DNA of 64,000 nt, taken from contig NZ_LT963430.1 of assembly GCF_900199405.1 (NCBI RefSeq), positions 124,001 to 188,000 of the forward strand, in the 5' to 3' direction. The notes beneath the pieces were generated by a model. The model saw only the letters and a program-made list of their open reading frames with translations. It searched no databases and had not been told where the DNA came from. Made by a program: the position numbers and the translations under genes. The stretch comes from Beduinella massiliensis. Lineage in GTDB: Bacteria; Bacillota; Clostridia; Christensenellales; Aristaeellaceae. Positions 17,420 to 27,988 of this stretch are shown here, piece after piece; within the stretch, counting starts at the first letter, position 1; each line of letters begins with the position of its first letter.

Positions 17420-18417
17420 GGACGCTCATCCCCCTTTCCGGCTTCGTCGTAGACGGACTTGACGTTCATCCAGCAGGCGGCGATCTGTTCGTCGTTGATC
17501 CGGAGCTCCTCCGGCTGCTGGGTGAGGCAGACCTTCATGGCCTTCTGGCAGCGGGAGGCAAACGCGCAGCCCGTGGGCATGTTGAGCAGGTCGACCGGGG
17601 AGCCCGCGATGGGCACCAGCTTTGCGTGATCCTTCGTGATCTTGGGAATCGAGCGCAGCAGGCCCTTCGTGTACTCATGGCAGGGGTGGTAGAAGATCGC
17701 GTCCGACGTTCCGCGTTCGCATACGCGTCCGGCGTACATGACGATGATCTCGTCGCACATCTCAGCGATGACGCCCAGGTCGTGCGTGATCATGATGATC
17801 GCCATGCCGAGCTTCTCCTGCAGCTCCTGCATGAGCTCGAGAATCTGCGCCTGAATGGTCACGTCCAGCGCGGTGGTCGGCTCGTCCGCGATGAGGACGT
17901 CCGGCTCACAGGCGAGGGCCATGGCGATCATTACGCGCTGGCGCATGCCGCCCGACAGCTCGTGCGGATATTGCTTCACGCGCTTTTCGGGCTCGTTGAC
18001 GCCCACGAGGCGCAGCATTTCGACGGCGCGGTCGCGCACCTCCTGACGGCTGCGGTCGCTGTGCAGACGGATGGCTTCGCACAGCTGGTTGCCGATGGTG
18101 TACACGGGGTTCAGGCTCGTCATCGGGTCCTGAAAGATGATGGAGATTTTCGCGCCTCGAAAGGCGCGCATCTGCGCTTTCGAGTACTTGCGGATGTCCT
18201 CGCCGCCGAAGAGCACCTCGCCGTCCGTGATACGGCCCGGCTCGGTCAGGATTTGCAGAATGGAATAGGCGGTCACGCTCTTGCCGGAGCCGGATTCGCC
18301 CACGATGCCCAGCACCTTTCCCTTTTCCAGGCTGAAGGAGATGCCGTTTACCGCGTGCACTTCGCCGGAATCCGTGAAGAACGAGGTGTGCAGGTTTTTG
18401 ACTTCAAGCAGGCTCAT
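17416..18417 (-). CDS. oppD: OppD, peptide ABC transporter ATPase
   Basis: 333 aa. Walker [27 protein letters not shown]-loop, signature LSGGMRQR, Walker [13 protein letters not shown]-loop ITHDLGV, and the C-terminal extension with [15 protein letters not shown]. Start fixed by GAGGAGG nine bases upstream. Closely similar over its length to its twin at 23060. Confidence 0.95.
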   Translation of the reverse strand: MSLLEVKNLHTSFFTDSGEVHAVNGISFSLEKGKVLGIVGESGSGKSVTAYSILQILTEPGRITDGEVLFGGEDIRKYSKAQMRAFRGAKISIIFQDPMTSLNPVYTIGNQLCEAIRLHSDRSRQEVRDRAVEMLRLVGVNEPEKRVKQYPHELSGGMRQRVMIAMALACEPDVLIADEPTTALDVTIQAQILELMQELQEKLGMAIIMITHDLGVIAEMCDEIIVMYAGRVCERGTSDAIFYHPCHEYTKGLLRSIPKITKDHAKLVPIAGSPVDLLNMPTGCAFASRCQKAMKVCLTQQPEELRINDEQIAACWMNVKSVYDEAGKGDERP

Positions 18418-18423
18418 GGTGCA

Positions 18424-19503
18424 TTACCTCCTCAGCTTCGGGTCGAAGGCGTCGCGCAGGCCGTCGCCCAGCAGGTTGAAGGACAGCACGATCAGGCAGA
18501 TGCCGACGGCGGGGAAGACCAGCTTCCAGGGATAGCTCTGCAGGCTGCCGCGCGCGTTGTTGGCCAGAGAGCCGAGACTGGGCATGGGCGCCTGAACGCC
18601 CAGGCCGATAAAGGAGAGGAAGCTCTCCGTGAAGATGGCGGAGGGAATCTGCAGCGCCGTGGAGATGAAGATGACGCTGATGCAGTTGGGCAGGATGTGC
18701 TTTTTGATGATGCGGCCGGGCTTTGCGCCCAGCGCGCGCGCCGCGAGCACGTATTCGTTGTATTTAATAGAAAGAATCTGGCCGCGCACCAGGCGGGCCA
18801 TGCTGACCCAATAGAGCGCGCCGAAGACGATGAACAGGCTGATCATGTTGTTGCCGATCTTGGCGAACACCGTGCCCTGCAGCTTTGTGCCCAGCACCTG
18901 GTCGAGCACGACGGAGAGCAGGATGACCATCAGGGTGTCGGGCAGCGAGGAGATGATGTCCACCACGCGCATCATGATCATGTCGACCCTGCCGCCTATG
19001 TAACCCGATATCGAGCCGTACAGCAAGCCGATGATGAGCACGATGATGCTCGCGAACAATCCGACGGCCAGAGACACGCGCGCGCCGTAGACCACGCGGA
19101 TGAAGTAATCGCGGCACAGCTCGTCGGTGCCGAAGATGTGCGGGAAGATATCCTGTCCCTCTTCGATGGCCTGCTGTTCCATCTTGGAGTATTGGAAGGG
19201 CGCAAGGTTCTTGGCGGACTTGTCGCGCTTGCCGTTTACGGTGACCATGTCCGAATAGCCGTAGGGACAGATCAGGGGCGCGAAGAGGATCGTGAGGATG
19301 ATGATGCCCAGGATGACGAGGCTCAGCACGGCCAGCGGGTTTTTAAACAGCTTGCGCATGCCGTCCTTAAAAAAGGTCGTGGATTCGCGCATCACGTCGT
19401 GCTGGCGCTTTTCCTCGTCGCCGGCGGGCTCGAACAGGCTCAGGTCTACCTGCATGCTCAAAAGGCGCTTCTTGGGCAGCTTGTCGTTTCCGAGTGCTTT
19501 CAT
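18424..19503 (-). CDS. oppC: OppC, peptide ABC transporter permease
   Basis: 359 aa. Long cytoplasmic N-terminus, one helix, then a roughly 80-residue extracytoplasmic insert (PHIFGTDELCRDYF) before the five-helix permease core with the EAA loop VLAARALGAKPGRIIKKHILPN. The insert and DELxRD motif are typical OppC/DppC. ATG at 19503 has GGGGGAG five bases upstream and is preferred over ATG 19518, which overlaps the oppB stop. Confidence 0.95.
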   Translation of the reverse strand: MKALGNDKLPKKRLLSMQVDLSLFEPAGDEEKRQHDVMRESTTFFKDGMRKLFKNPLAVLSLVILGIIILTILFAPLICPYGYSDMVTVNGKRDKSAKNLAPFQYSKMEQQAIEEGQDIFPHIFGTDELCRDYFIRVVYGARVSLAVGLFASIIVLIIGLLYGSISGYIGGRVDMIMMRVVDIISSLPDTLMVILLSVVLDQVLGTKLQGTVFAKIGNNMISLFIVFGALYWVSMARLVRGQILSIKYNEYVLAARALGAKPGRIIKKHILPNCISVIFISTALQIPSAIFTESFLSFIGLGVQAPMPSLGSLANNARGSLQSYPWKLVFPAVGICLIVLSFNLLGDGLRDAFDPKLRR

Positions 19504-19517
19504 TTCGTCTCCCCCCA

Positions 19518-20429
19518 TTAATCGAACGTGATCTTGGGATCAACGAGCTTATACACCAGGTCGCTGATCAGCGTCATGATGACCATCAGGGTCGCCAGGA
19601 AGATGGTCGTCCCCATGATCATGGGATAATCGCGGTTGGTGATGCCCGTCACAAACTTGGTGCCCAGGCCGCCGATGGTGAAGACCGTCTCCACGACCAG
19701 GCTGCCCGTGAGAATGTAGGCCGTCATGGGCCCGACATAGGTGATGACGGGGATCAGCGCGTTGCGCAGCGCGTGCTTGAAGATGACCGCCCATTCGCGC
19801 ACGCCCTTGGCCCGCGCGGTGCGGATGTAATCCTGCCCCAGCACGTCCAGCATGCTGGACTTCGTGAGGCGCGTGATGTAGGACATCGGGTACAGCGCCA
19901 GCGAGATCACGGGCAGCAGGTAGTTTTGCGAGGTCGTGGACCATACCTGCACCCAGCCGAGCTGTAGGCAGAAGACGAGCAGGAGCAGCGTCGCCAACAC
20001 GAAGGAGGGAACCGCGACGCAAAGCGTAGTCGTGAAGATGATGAGCCGATCCGGCCAGCGGTTTCGCATCAGCGCGGCGATGGAGCCCAGTACCAGGCCG
20101 CCGACGACCGCGAGCAGCATCGCCATGCCGCCGAGCTTGGCCGAAATCGCAAACGACTCGGTGATCGTCTGCGAGATTTCGCGTCCGGTCTTGAGCGAGA
20201 CGCCGAAATCGCCGTGCACGAGCCCCTCCAGATAGAGAAAAAACTGCTGCCAGACGGGTTTGTCGAGGTTAAATCGCTTTTCCAGCACCGCCTGTACGGC
20301 TGGATCCGGGGCCTTCTCCGAAGAGAAGGGGCCGCCGGGGATCGCGTTCATCGCGAAGAACGTGATGGCGGCAATGATGAAGATGGTGACCAGGGCGAGC
20401 AGTACGCGTTTGACCGTGTATCTGAACAT
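19518..20429 (-). CDS. oppB: OppB, peptide ABC transporter permease
   Basis: 303 aa, six membrane helices. N-terminal FRYTVKRVLLALVTIFIIAAITFF, the PGGPFSSEK periplasmic loop, LDKPVWQQFFLYLEGLVHGDFGVS and EAA loop YIRTARAKGVREWAVIFKHALRNAL are OppB hallmarks. First gene of the leftward operon. GGAGGG lies 12 bases before the ATG. It makes the transmembrane pore with OppC. Confidence 0.95.
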   Translation of the reverse strand: MFRYTVKRVLLALVTIFIIAAITFFAMNAIPGGPFSSEKAPDPAVQAVLEKRFNLDKPVWQQFFLYLEGLVHGDFGVSLKTGREISQTITESFAISAKLGGMAMLLAVVGGLVLGSIAALMRNRWPDRLIIFTTTLCVAVPSFVLATLLLLVFCLQLGWVQVWSTTSQNYLLPVISLALYPMSYITRLTKSSMLDVLGQDYIRTARAKGVREWAVIFKHALRNALIPVITYVGPMTAYILTGSLVVETVFTIGGLGTKFVTGITNRDYPMIMGTTIFLATLMVIMTLISDLVYKLVDPKITFD

Positions 20430-20515
20430 GACGCCGCTTCCCTCCTGTTTCCTTTGCTGCGAGGCCGTAGGCAGTCCTCGATGGCTTGCTTTTTATGGCG
20501 GAGTAAAAAGCACGG

Positions 20516-20551
20516 AGAAGAAATACCCCAAGAGGTATCTCTTCTTTTTTT
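20516..20551 (+). terminator. Terminator-like hairpin, rightward
   Basis: AGAAGAAATACC pairs with GGTATCTCTTCT (one mismatch, 6-nt loop) followed by seven T. It is oriented rightward although the only gene to its left is transcribed leftward. Confidence 0.6.
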
Positions 20552-20776
20552 ATGCCTTTTGGTCGTAGTCACAAAAGGTAAGCTTTTATTGGCAATTTTG
20601 TTTTCGATGAAATGCGTTTGGAGCGTGCGCCTTGGGCGCTTCGCAGCTTTTAGCGCGGAATTTTCTTATCTGGCTTCATGGGCGCATGACGTGCGCGCCA
20701 GATGACCTATAAGGAGGAAGCTATCGGCCATTGCGCTCCCACACAGGCAAAAATTCAAGAATATAGAAATTTTTAG

Positions 20777-20818
20777 CACAAAAAAGCATTGCTTTGCGAC
20801 AGCAATGCGTCTTTTTGA
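20777..20818. terminator. Bidirectional terminator-like hairpin
   Basis: GCATTGCT-TTGCGAC-AGCAATGC with A6 before and CTTTTT after, so it could end transcripts from either side, isolating the two opp promoters. Confidence 0.7.
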
Positions 20819-20899
20819 TATGTAGCCCAACATGTTTATTGTTTATCGCAAAAATTGCAGTTTCTCCATGAATCCGTGCAAAGTTTAGCTTTCGATGCA

Positions 20900-20928
20900 T
20901 TGATTTTTGCATATACTCGTGGTAAAAT
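20900..20928 (+). promoter_or_regulatory. Promoter of rightward opp operon
   Basis: TTGATT (20900-20905), 17-bp spacer, TAAAAT (20923-20928). Leader of about 120 nt to the oppB ATG. Confidence 0.65.
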
Positions 20929-21057
20929 AAATAAACATTATTCGATTGCTGCATTTTTGCCTAGCGGCATCTTTTGATCGTCAATGTCGGCAATAAAAGC
21001 TTACCATTTGAGCGTTGGCGGCGGCGCGGCGAAAGCTGGGCGGGAGGAAGGGAATTC

Positions 21058-21984
21058 ATGAATTCAAAATTTTTGCTGTACATCGTAAAACGCTTCTGCA
21101 TGGCGGTCTTCACGGTCTTTCTCGTGATCGCAATCACCTTTTTCGTCATGCATGCCATTCCGGCCAGCCCGTTCAGCTCTGAAAAGGCGAAATCCGACGA
21201 GACGATTGCGGCGCTGGAGGCCAAGTACGGCTTTGACAAGCCAGTTCCCGTGCAGTTTGTCAATTATCTGAAAAACGTCCTGCACGGCGACTTCGGCCTT
21301 TCCACCAAGTGGATCGGCAGCACGGTCAGCGATCTCATCATGGGCGGAGTGCGTTATTCCGCGCTGCTCGGGCTGGGCGCCGCGGCCATGGCCATCGTGA
21401 TGGGCGTCATACTGGGCGCGATCGCCGCGCTCAAACGAGGGCGATGGCCGGACAAGGTCATACAGGTCGTCACGACAGCGCTGGTGAGCATGCCGTCCTT
21501 CGTCATCGCGACGCTGCTGCTCATCATCTTCGCGCTGAACCTCAAGTGGGCGCCGACCATGGCGACGCAGCCGGGCGGCATGGTGCTGCCGGCGATTTCG
21601 CTCGCGCTGTACCCGATGGCCTATATCACGCGCCTCGAACGCTCCGCCATGCTGGACGTGCTGGGGCAGGACTACATCCGCACCGCGCGCGCGAAGGGGC
21701 TGAAGAACAAAAAGGTCATCTTCAAGCATGCGCTCAAAAACGCGCTGGGGCCGGTCATTACTTATGCGGGCCCGATGATGGCGTATATCCTGACGGGCTC
21801 CATGGTCGTGGAGAACATCTTCTCCGTGCCGGGCCTGGGGCGCCTGTTCGTCAACAGCATGCTGCGCACGGACTACATGATGATCATGGGCGTGACCATC
21901 TTCCTGGCCGTCATGATCATCCTGATGAATTTCATCGCCGACGTGCTCTATAAGGTGATGGATCCCCGAATCAATCTATCCTGA
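21058..21984 (+). CDS. oppB: OppB, peptide ABC transporter permease (second copy)
   Basis: 308 aa, six membrane helices, same plan as the leftward OppB: LYIVKRFCMAVFTVFLVIAITFFVMHAIP, ASPFSSEK loop, LHGDFGLS, and EAA loop YIRTARAKGLKNKKVIFKHALKNAL. GGAGGAAGG sits before ATG 21058; an upstream in-frame ATG has no site. First gene of the rightward oppBCDFA operon. Confidence 0.95.
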   Translation: MNSKFLLYIVKRFCMAVFTVFLVIAITFFVMHAIPASPFSSEKAKSDETIAALEAKYGFDKPVPVQFVNYLKNVLHGDFGLSTKWIGSTVSDLIMGGVRYSALLGLGAAAMAIVMGVILGAIAALKRGRWPDKVIQVVTTALVSMPSFVIATLLLIIFALNLKWAPTMATQPGGMVLPAISLALYPMAYITRLERSAMLDVLGQDYIRTARAKGLKNKKVIFKHALKNALGPVITYAGPMMAYILTGSMVVENIFSVPGLGRLFVNSMLRTDYMMIMGVTIFLAVMIILMNFIADVLYKVMDPRINLS

Positions 21985-21997
21985 CGAGGTGACGACG

Positions 21998-23044
21998 ATG
22001 GAAAATAAACACGAAATCAAGAAGAACTTCCTATCTTTTCAGGTCGATCCCAAGAAGTTCGAGGCGGCGACGGACGCGGAAAAGGCGCAGCAGGTCACGC
22101 AGCGGGAGTCCGTCTCGTTCCTGCGGGACGCCATGCGCAGGCTCAGGCGAAACAAGATGGCGATGGTCTGCCTGTGGCTGCTCGTCGCCATCACGCTGAT
22201 AGCGGTCATCGTGCCCTACTTCTATCCTTATACCTATACGCAGCAGGACGTTACCGCCAAGCACCTGGGCCCCTTTGAATACTCCAAGAAGGAGCAGGCG
22301 CGCATCGACCAGGGAGAAAAGGTCTTCCCGCACGTCATGGGAACGGATAATCTGGGGCGCGACTACTGCATCCGCGTCATCTACGGCACGCGTATCTCCC
22401 TGATGGTCGGCTTCATTTCCGCGTTGATCGTCATCCTGATCGGCATCGTCTATGGGTCCATTTCGGGCTACTTCGGCGGGCGGGTAGACATGATCATGAT
22501 GCGCATCGTGGATATCATCTACTCCCTGCCGGACGTTCTGATCGTCATCCTGCTGTCGGTCGCCATTAAGGACGTAATCAGCACCTCGAAAAACAGCCTC
22601 ATCATCCGGCTGGGCCCCGGGATGATCTCGATCTTCATCGTCTTCGGCCTGCTCTATTGGGTGGGCATGGCGCGCCAGGTGCGCGGCCAGGTGCTCTCCA
22701 TCAAGGAGCAGGAATACGTGCTCGCCGCCAAGGCCACCGGCGCGGGCGCCGCGCACATCATCCGCAAGCACATGCTGCCCAACTGCGTGTCGGTCATCAT
22801 CATTACGGCGGCCATGCAGATCCCCTCCGCTATCTTTACGGAATCGTTCCTCTCCTTCGTGGGCATGGGCGTCTCCATGCCGATGCCCTCGCTGGGCTCC
22901 CTGGCCTCGGACGCGCGCAGCGGACTGGTTTCCTACCCGTACCTGCTGCTGTTCCCGGCGATGTCCATCTTCCTGATCGTGCTTTCGTTTAACCTGCTGG
23001 GAAACGGCCTGCGCGACGCCTTCGACCCCAAGCTTCGTTCGTAA
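21998..23044 (+). CDS. oppC: OppC, peptide ABC transporter permease (second copy)
   Basis: 348 aa. Cytoplasmic N-terminus, first helix, extracytoplasmic insert ending PHVMGTDNLGRDYCIRVIYGTRISLMVGF, then the permease core with EAA loop YVLAAKATGAGAAHIIRKHMLPN. GAGGTGA six bases upstream of ATG 21998 decides the start. Partner of OppB in the pore. Confidence 0.95.
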   Translation: MENKHEIKKNFLSFQVDPKKFEAATDAEKAQQVTQRESVSFLRDAMRRLRRNKMAMVCLWLLVAITLIAVIVPYFYPYTYTQQDVTAKHLGPFEYSKKEQARIDQGEKVFPHVMGTDNLGRDYCIRVIYGTRISLMVGFISALIVILIGIVYGSISGYFGGRVDMIMMRIVDIIYSLPDVLIVILLSVAIKDVISTSKNSLIIRLGPGMISIFIVFGLLYWVGMARQVRGQVLSIKEQEYVLAAKATGAGAAHIIRKHMLPNCVSVIIITAAMQIPSAIFTESFLSFVGMGVSMPMPSLGSLASDARSGLVSYPYLLLFPAMSIFLIVLSFNLLGNGLRDAFDPKLRS

Positions 23045-23059
23045 AGGAGGGCGCAATCC

Positions 23060-24102
<1,043 letters not shown>

Positions 24103-24106
<4 letters not shown>

Positions 24107-25071
24107 GCGAAGAAAACAGGACGCTCGTGGACGTGCGGCATCTGAAGCAGCATTTTCCGATCACCACGGGCTTTATGAAGACCACGATGCTGAAGGCCGT
24201 GGACGACGTCAGCTTTTCCATCGCCCGGGGCGAGACGCTGGGGCTGGTGGGAGAATCCGGCTGTGGAAAGACCACCGTCGGCCGAACGCTGCTGCAGCTG
24301 TACAAGCCCACGGGCGGCGAGGTCTGGTTCGACGGAAAGAAGGTGGACAGGACCACCGTGGCGGAGTTTCACCGCCGGGCGCAGATGGTCTTTCAGGACC
24401 CGTATTCTTCCCTGAACCCGCGCATGACGGTGGGCGACATCGTGGCCGAGCCCATCGACGTGCACAAGCTGTGCAAGACGCGGAAGGATCGCGCGGAGCG
24501 CGTTTTCGAACTGCTCAATACGGTCGGCATCTCCGGGGAGCAGGCCTCGCGCTACGCGCACGAGTTTTCCGGCGGTCAGCGCCAGCGCATCGGCATCGCC
24601 CGCGCGCTGGCCTCCAACCCGGAGTTCATCGTCTGCGACGAGCCGGTCAGCGCCCTGGACGTGTCGATTCAGGCGCAGGTCATCAACATGCTGGAGGATT
24701 TGCAATCGCAGATGGGCCTCAGCTACCTGTTCATCGCGCACGACCTGTCCGTCGTCAAGCACATATCCAACCGCATCGCCGTGATGTACCTGGGCAAGAT
24801 CGTGGAAATGGCCGACTCCGCGGAGCTGTACCACCACGCGGCCCATCCCTATACCGTCTCGCTGCTCTCGGCTGTGCCGGTGCCCGACCCCGAAAAGGCG
24901 CGCGCGTCCCAGCGCATCGTCCTGGAGGGCGACGTGCCCAGCCCCATGAAGCTGCCGTCCGGCTGCGCGTTCCGCACGCGCTGCCGCTTTGCCACCGAGC
25001 GCTGCAGCGAGGAATGCCCGGCCCTGCGAGAGGTCGCGCCGGGGCACCGCGTCGCCTGCCACAACGTCTAA
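24103..25071 (+). CDS. oppF: OppF, peptide ABC transporter ATPase (second copy)
   Basis: 322 aa. Walker [31 protein letters not shown], signature FSGGQRQR, Walker [13 protein letters not shown] and C-terminal Cys cluster [20 protein letters not shown]. The ATG overlaps the oppD stop (ATGA), the same coupling as in the leftward operon. Confidence 0.95.
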
Positions 25072-25136
25072 CGGTTGTTTCGCCTGTGATTCGCCGGCGT
25101 TGCAATAAAACCACAATTCTGAAGGAGGAACAGTCT

Positions 25137-26900
25137 ATGAAGAAGCTACTCGCTCTGGTCCTGTCGCTGGTGATGGTTCTCGCCTGCGGCGCGATCGCGT
25201 CCGCCGACGGGGAAGTCGTCAACGTCATGTACGGCGGCGGCACGCCCGAGACACTGGATCCCGCGCTGAACTCCGCTTCGACCGGTTCCAACACGATCCG
25301 CCTCGCCTTTTGCGGCCTGATGGGCACGCAGGTCGTCGACGGCGTCGCGAGCAAAGCGCCGGAGATGGCGGAAAGCTACGAGATCTCCGACGACGGTCTG
25401 GTGTACACCTTTAAGCTGCGCGAAGGCCTGAAGTGGTCGGACGGCTCCGACTTCTTTGCCAGCGATTTCGTGAAGAGCTGGAACCGCGCCGCCGATCCGG
25501 CGCTGGGCGCCGACTACGGCTTCCTGTTTGACTACATCGCCAGGAACGAGGACGGCACGCTGAACGCGGTTGCGGACGACGAGGCGCGCACGCTGGTCGT
25601 CACGCTGGTCAATCCCTGCGCCTACTTCCTCGAGCTGTGCGGCTTCACCACCTATTACCCGGTCAAAGTGGAGCTGGCGGACAACGAGGGCGCCTGGGCG
25701 ACCGATCCCGCCAAGTACATCGGCACCGGTCCTTTCCGCATGACCAGCTTCGCGGTGGACGACGTTGCGAAGTTTGAGAAGAACGAGTATTACTGGAACG
25801 CTGAAAACGTCAAGCTGGGCGGCGTGAACGCCTACCTGGCGGAGGACAGCGTCGCCATCCTGGCGGCCTACGAATCGGACGCCGTTTCCTTCATCGAGAG
25901 CATGGACCCGGCCGAATTCGACCGCCTGGAGGCCACGTATCCCGGCGAACTGGTAAAGGCCGATCAGCTGGGCACCTACTATGTGCTGTTCAACGTCCAC
26001 AAGGACCTCTCCCCGGAAGGCAAGACGCTGACCGTGCAGGAGCAGTCCCGCGCGCGCTACGCGCTGGGCCTGATGGTCAACCGGCAGGACGAGGTCGACT
26101 ACGTGACCATGGGCGGCGAGGAGGCTGCGACCGGCTTCTTCCCCAGCAGCCTGATGGACGGCCTCAATGAAAACGTCCGCGAGGCCGAGGGCTACGGCGC
26201 CTGGTATACCGGCACCGCGACGCCCTCCGCCGAGAACCCCGCCTACACCGCCGACATGGTGGAAGCCATCAAGATTCTGATGGATCTGGGTTACTCCTAT
26301 ACCGGCACCATCGAGGGCGGCGACGTGAAGTTCACCGACGTGCCCGGCTTTGAATTCTCCTTCAACCAGAACGCTACCAACTCCGCGATCGTGCAGTACA
26401 TCCAGGAGACCTGGAACAGCGTCGGCATCACCGCGACGATCAACACCGAAGCCTGGGCGACCCTGCAGATCAAGCTGGGCGACGGCGACGCGGAAGCCTC
26501 CCGTATGGGCTGGGTGGCGGACTTCAACGACTGCGTGAACTTCCTCGAGATCTTCATCAGCAACTCCGGCAACAACTACCCGCGCCTGGGCCAGGACGTG
26601 GGCGACTATACCCGCTATACGGAGAACACGAAGGACGCGGGCCTGGGCGCCTACTGGGGCCCGGACGGCAACCAGACCTGGGCGGAGTGCTACGACGCGC
26701 TGGTCAACGAGATCAAGGCGGAGACCGACCCGGCCGCCCGCGCCGCCAAGTGCGCTGAGGCGGAGAAGATCCTGATGTCCACCGGCGCGGTCGCGCCGAT
26801 GCACTTCTACAAGAACCCCTACATGGCCAAGCCCAACATCAAGAACCTCGCGGTTCTGCCCACGGGCGACGTCATCTGGAACTACGTGACCATCGAATAA
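25137..26900 (+). CDS. oppA: OppA, oligopeptide-binding protein (canonical order)
   Basis: 587 aa. Signal peptide 1-23 (MKKLLALVLSLVMVLACG..ASA) containing a Cys that is not in a clear lipobox. Normal class C layout: N-terminal VNVMYGGGTPETLDPALN, DGLVYTFKLREGLKWSDG, middle lobe, ADFNDCVNFLEIF, then C-terminal ECYDALVNEIKAETD, AEKILM, PMHFYKNPYMAKPNIKN to the end. This intact copy is the reference that exposes the permuted order of the leftward OppA. GAAGGAGG precedes the ATG; operon ends at a strong terminator. Confidence 0.95.
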   Translation: MKKLLALVLSLVMVLACGAIASADGEVVNVMYGGGTPETLDPALNSASTGSNTIRLAFCGLMGTQVVDGVASKAPEMAESYEISDDGLVYTFKLREGLKWSDGSDFFASDFVKSWNRAADPALGADYGFLFDYIARNEDGTLNAVADDEARTLVVTLVNPCAYFLELCGFTTYYPVKVELADNEGAWATDPAKYIGTGPFRMTSFAVDDVAKFEKNEYYWNAENVKLGGVNAYLAEDSVAILAAYESDAVSFIESMDPAEFDRLEATYPGELVKADQLGTYYVLFNVHKDLSPEGKTLTVQEQSRARYALGLMVNRQDEVDYVTMGGEEAATGFFPSSLMDGLNENVREAEGYGAWYTGTATPSAENPAYTADMVEAIKILMDLGYSYTGTIEGGDVKFTDVPGFEFSFNQNATNSAIVQYIQETWNSVGITATINTEAWATLQIKLGDGDAEASRMGWVADFNDCVNFLEIFISNSGNNYPRLGQDVGDYTRYTENTKDAGLGAYWGPDGNQTWAECYDALVNEIKAETDPAARAAKCAEAEKILMSTGAVAPMHFYKNPYMAKPNIKNLAVLPTGDVIWNYVTIE

Positions 26901-26914
26901 GCTACATCAAAAGG

Positions 26915-26942
26915 GCCGCCGCGCATCTGCGCGGCGGCTTTA
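26915..26942. terminator. Terminator between oppA and merR gene
   Basis: GCCGCCGCGCA-TC-TGCGCGGCGGC, eleven GC-rich pairs, then TTTAA; it overlaps the stop codon of the convergent MerR gene. Confidence 0.8.
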
Positions 26943-27749
26943 AGCTTGCGTGAGGGGCACGATCATGCGCGCGTAATGGATCGCCCGTTCTTCCCCGTCC
27001 ACGTAGCTCAGAAGCTGTGCGGTGAACAGGTCGTCGCCCGCGTGAAGACCGTTTGCGTCAAGGTAGCCCTGAATCAGGGCGAGCAGCGCCTGCACGTCGA
27101 AAGCGCCGTTTTCCAGGCGAAACAGGCAGCTCACCGCCCGGCCCGCGTCGATGCAGCGGAAGCGGCGGCGGTCGATTCCCAGCACCTTTGCATCCTGCTC
27201 GAAGAGAAGAATGCCCTTTTTGATCTCGCAGGGGCCGCCTGCGAGCGCTTCTTTTTTTACCAGGGTGGTAAACGACGTGAGCGGCAGCTGCCGGATGAGC
27301 TCCTTGAGCAGCGGCTCCTTCGGCAGCCGGGCCCACATCGCCTCGATCGACGGGTACTCCAGGACGAATACCGAGCCTATGCTTTCAAGGCGCGGCTCGC
27401 TCAAAAGCTCCGGCGCGTCCCGCAGCGTCCGCAGCGTATATTGCATGTGCGAAAGGACGTGCTCGCGATAGGCGATTTCGCGCCGCGCTTCTTCGACTTT
27501 CCCCGCGAAGAGCTCCTGCAGCGACGTCTCGTCGATGCAGGAATAGACGCTGTGGATTTCGTCGAGGGAAAAGCCCTGGTTCTTCAGGCGCTTGATGTTG
27601 GCGATTCGCTGGATGTCCGTTCGCTCAAACACCCGGTAGCCCCGCTCCCCTTCCCGCTGCGGGTGGAGGAGCCCCTTCTTCTCGTAAAAGCGAAGCGCCT
27701 CGTCGCTCAACGCGAAGGCCTTGGAAAGCGTGCCGATGGAGATTTTCAT
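26940..27749 (-). CDS. MerR-family activator
   Basis: 269 aa. Winged-helix N-terminus (IGTLSKAFALSDEALRFYEKKGLL, RGYRVFERTDIQRIANIKRLKNQGFSLDEI), a coiled dimerisation helix (about 85-120), and a long C-terminal effector domain, the length of BmrR/GyrI-like sensors of organic ligands. No Cys metal signature as in MerR/CueR. ATG 27749 has AGGAGGG five bases upstream; the GTG six bases earlier is too close. It diverges from a secreted flavin reductase whose promoter has the 19-bp spacer that MerR activators require, so it very likely controls that gene. Confidence 0.9.
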   Translation of the reverse strand: MKISIGTLSKAFALSDEALRFYEKKGLLHPQREGERGYRVFERTDIQRIANIKRLKNQGFSLDEIHSVYSCIDETSLQELFAGKVEEARREIAYREHVLSHMQYTLRTLRDAPELLSEPRLESIGSVFVLEYPSIEAMWARLPKEPLLKELIRQLPLTSFTTLVKKEALAGGPCEIKKGILLFEQDAKVLGIDRRRFRCIDAGRAVSCLFRLENGAFDVQALLALIQGYLDANGLHAGDDLFTAQLLSYVDGEERAIHYARMIVPLTQA

Positions 27750-27794
27750 ACACACCCTCCTGATATATTTTTCGCAAGGAATGGGGAACGCGGC

Positions 27795-27825
27795 TTGACT
27801 GTCAAGCGACTTGACAGCTTATACT
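27795..27825 (+). promoter_or_regulatory. MerR-type promoter with palindromic operator
   Basis: TTGACT (27795-27800), a 19-bp spacer and TATACT (27820-27825). CTGTCAAG-CGA-CTTGACAG (27799-27817), a perfect 8-3-8 palindrome, fills the spacer. Overlong spacer plus dyad between -35 and -10 is the established signature of MerR-family activation by DNA distortion. Confidence 0.9.
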
Positions 27826-27988
27826 GTCAATGTACAGGAAAACCGCCTGGAAATCAAGCTTTTTGTGTGCAAAAAAATGAAGAGGCTGCGGACGCTTTGT
27901 GAAGCGGGTGACGAGCCCGCGCGGATGCGTAACTGTGCGCGCTTGCGCATGGCATATAGACCCCATTGCTTGAGGAGGAGAGAACATC

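Larger units (their letters stand above)
20430..21057. other. AT-rich divergent intergenic region between opp operons
   Basis: 628 bp with no convincing gene. It holds two intrinsic terminator structures (20516-20551 and 20777-20818), a near-perfect but orphan ribosome site AAGGAGGAAG (20711-20720) that leads only to an eleven-codon TTG frame, and a rightward promoter near 20900. A 77-codon leftward frame spans the second terminator and is not credible. Composition is far richer in A/T than the flanks. Could hide a small RNA or the remnant of a lost gene. Confidence 0.6.

Noticed and set aside
20721-20954. 77-codon leftward frame between the opp operons
   Set aside because: Spans a strong terminator hairpin, has no ribosome site and no recognisable protein character.
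27832-27988. Cobalamin or other riboswitch in the reductase leader
   Set aside because: The leader has small GC hairpins but none of the conserved motifs, and the MerR site explains regulation.
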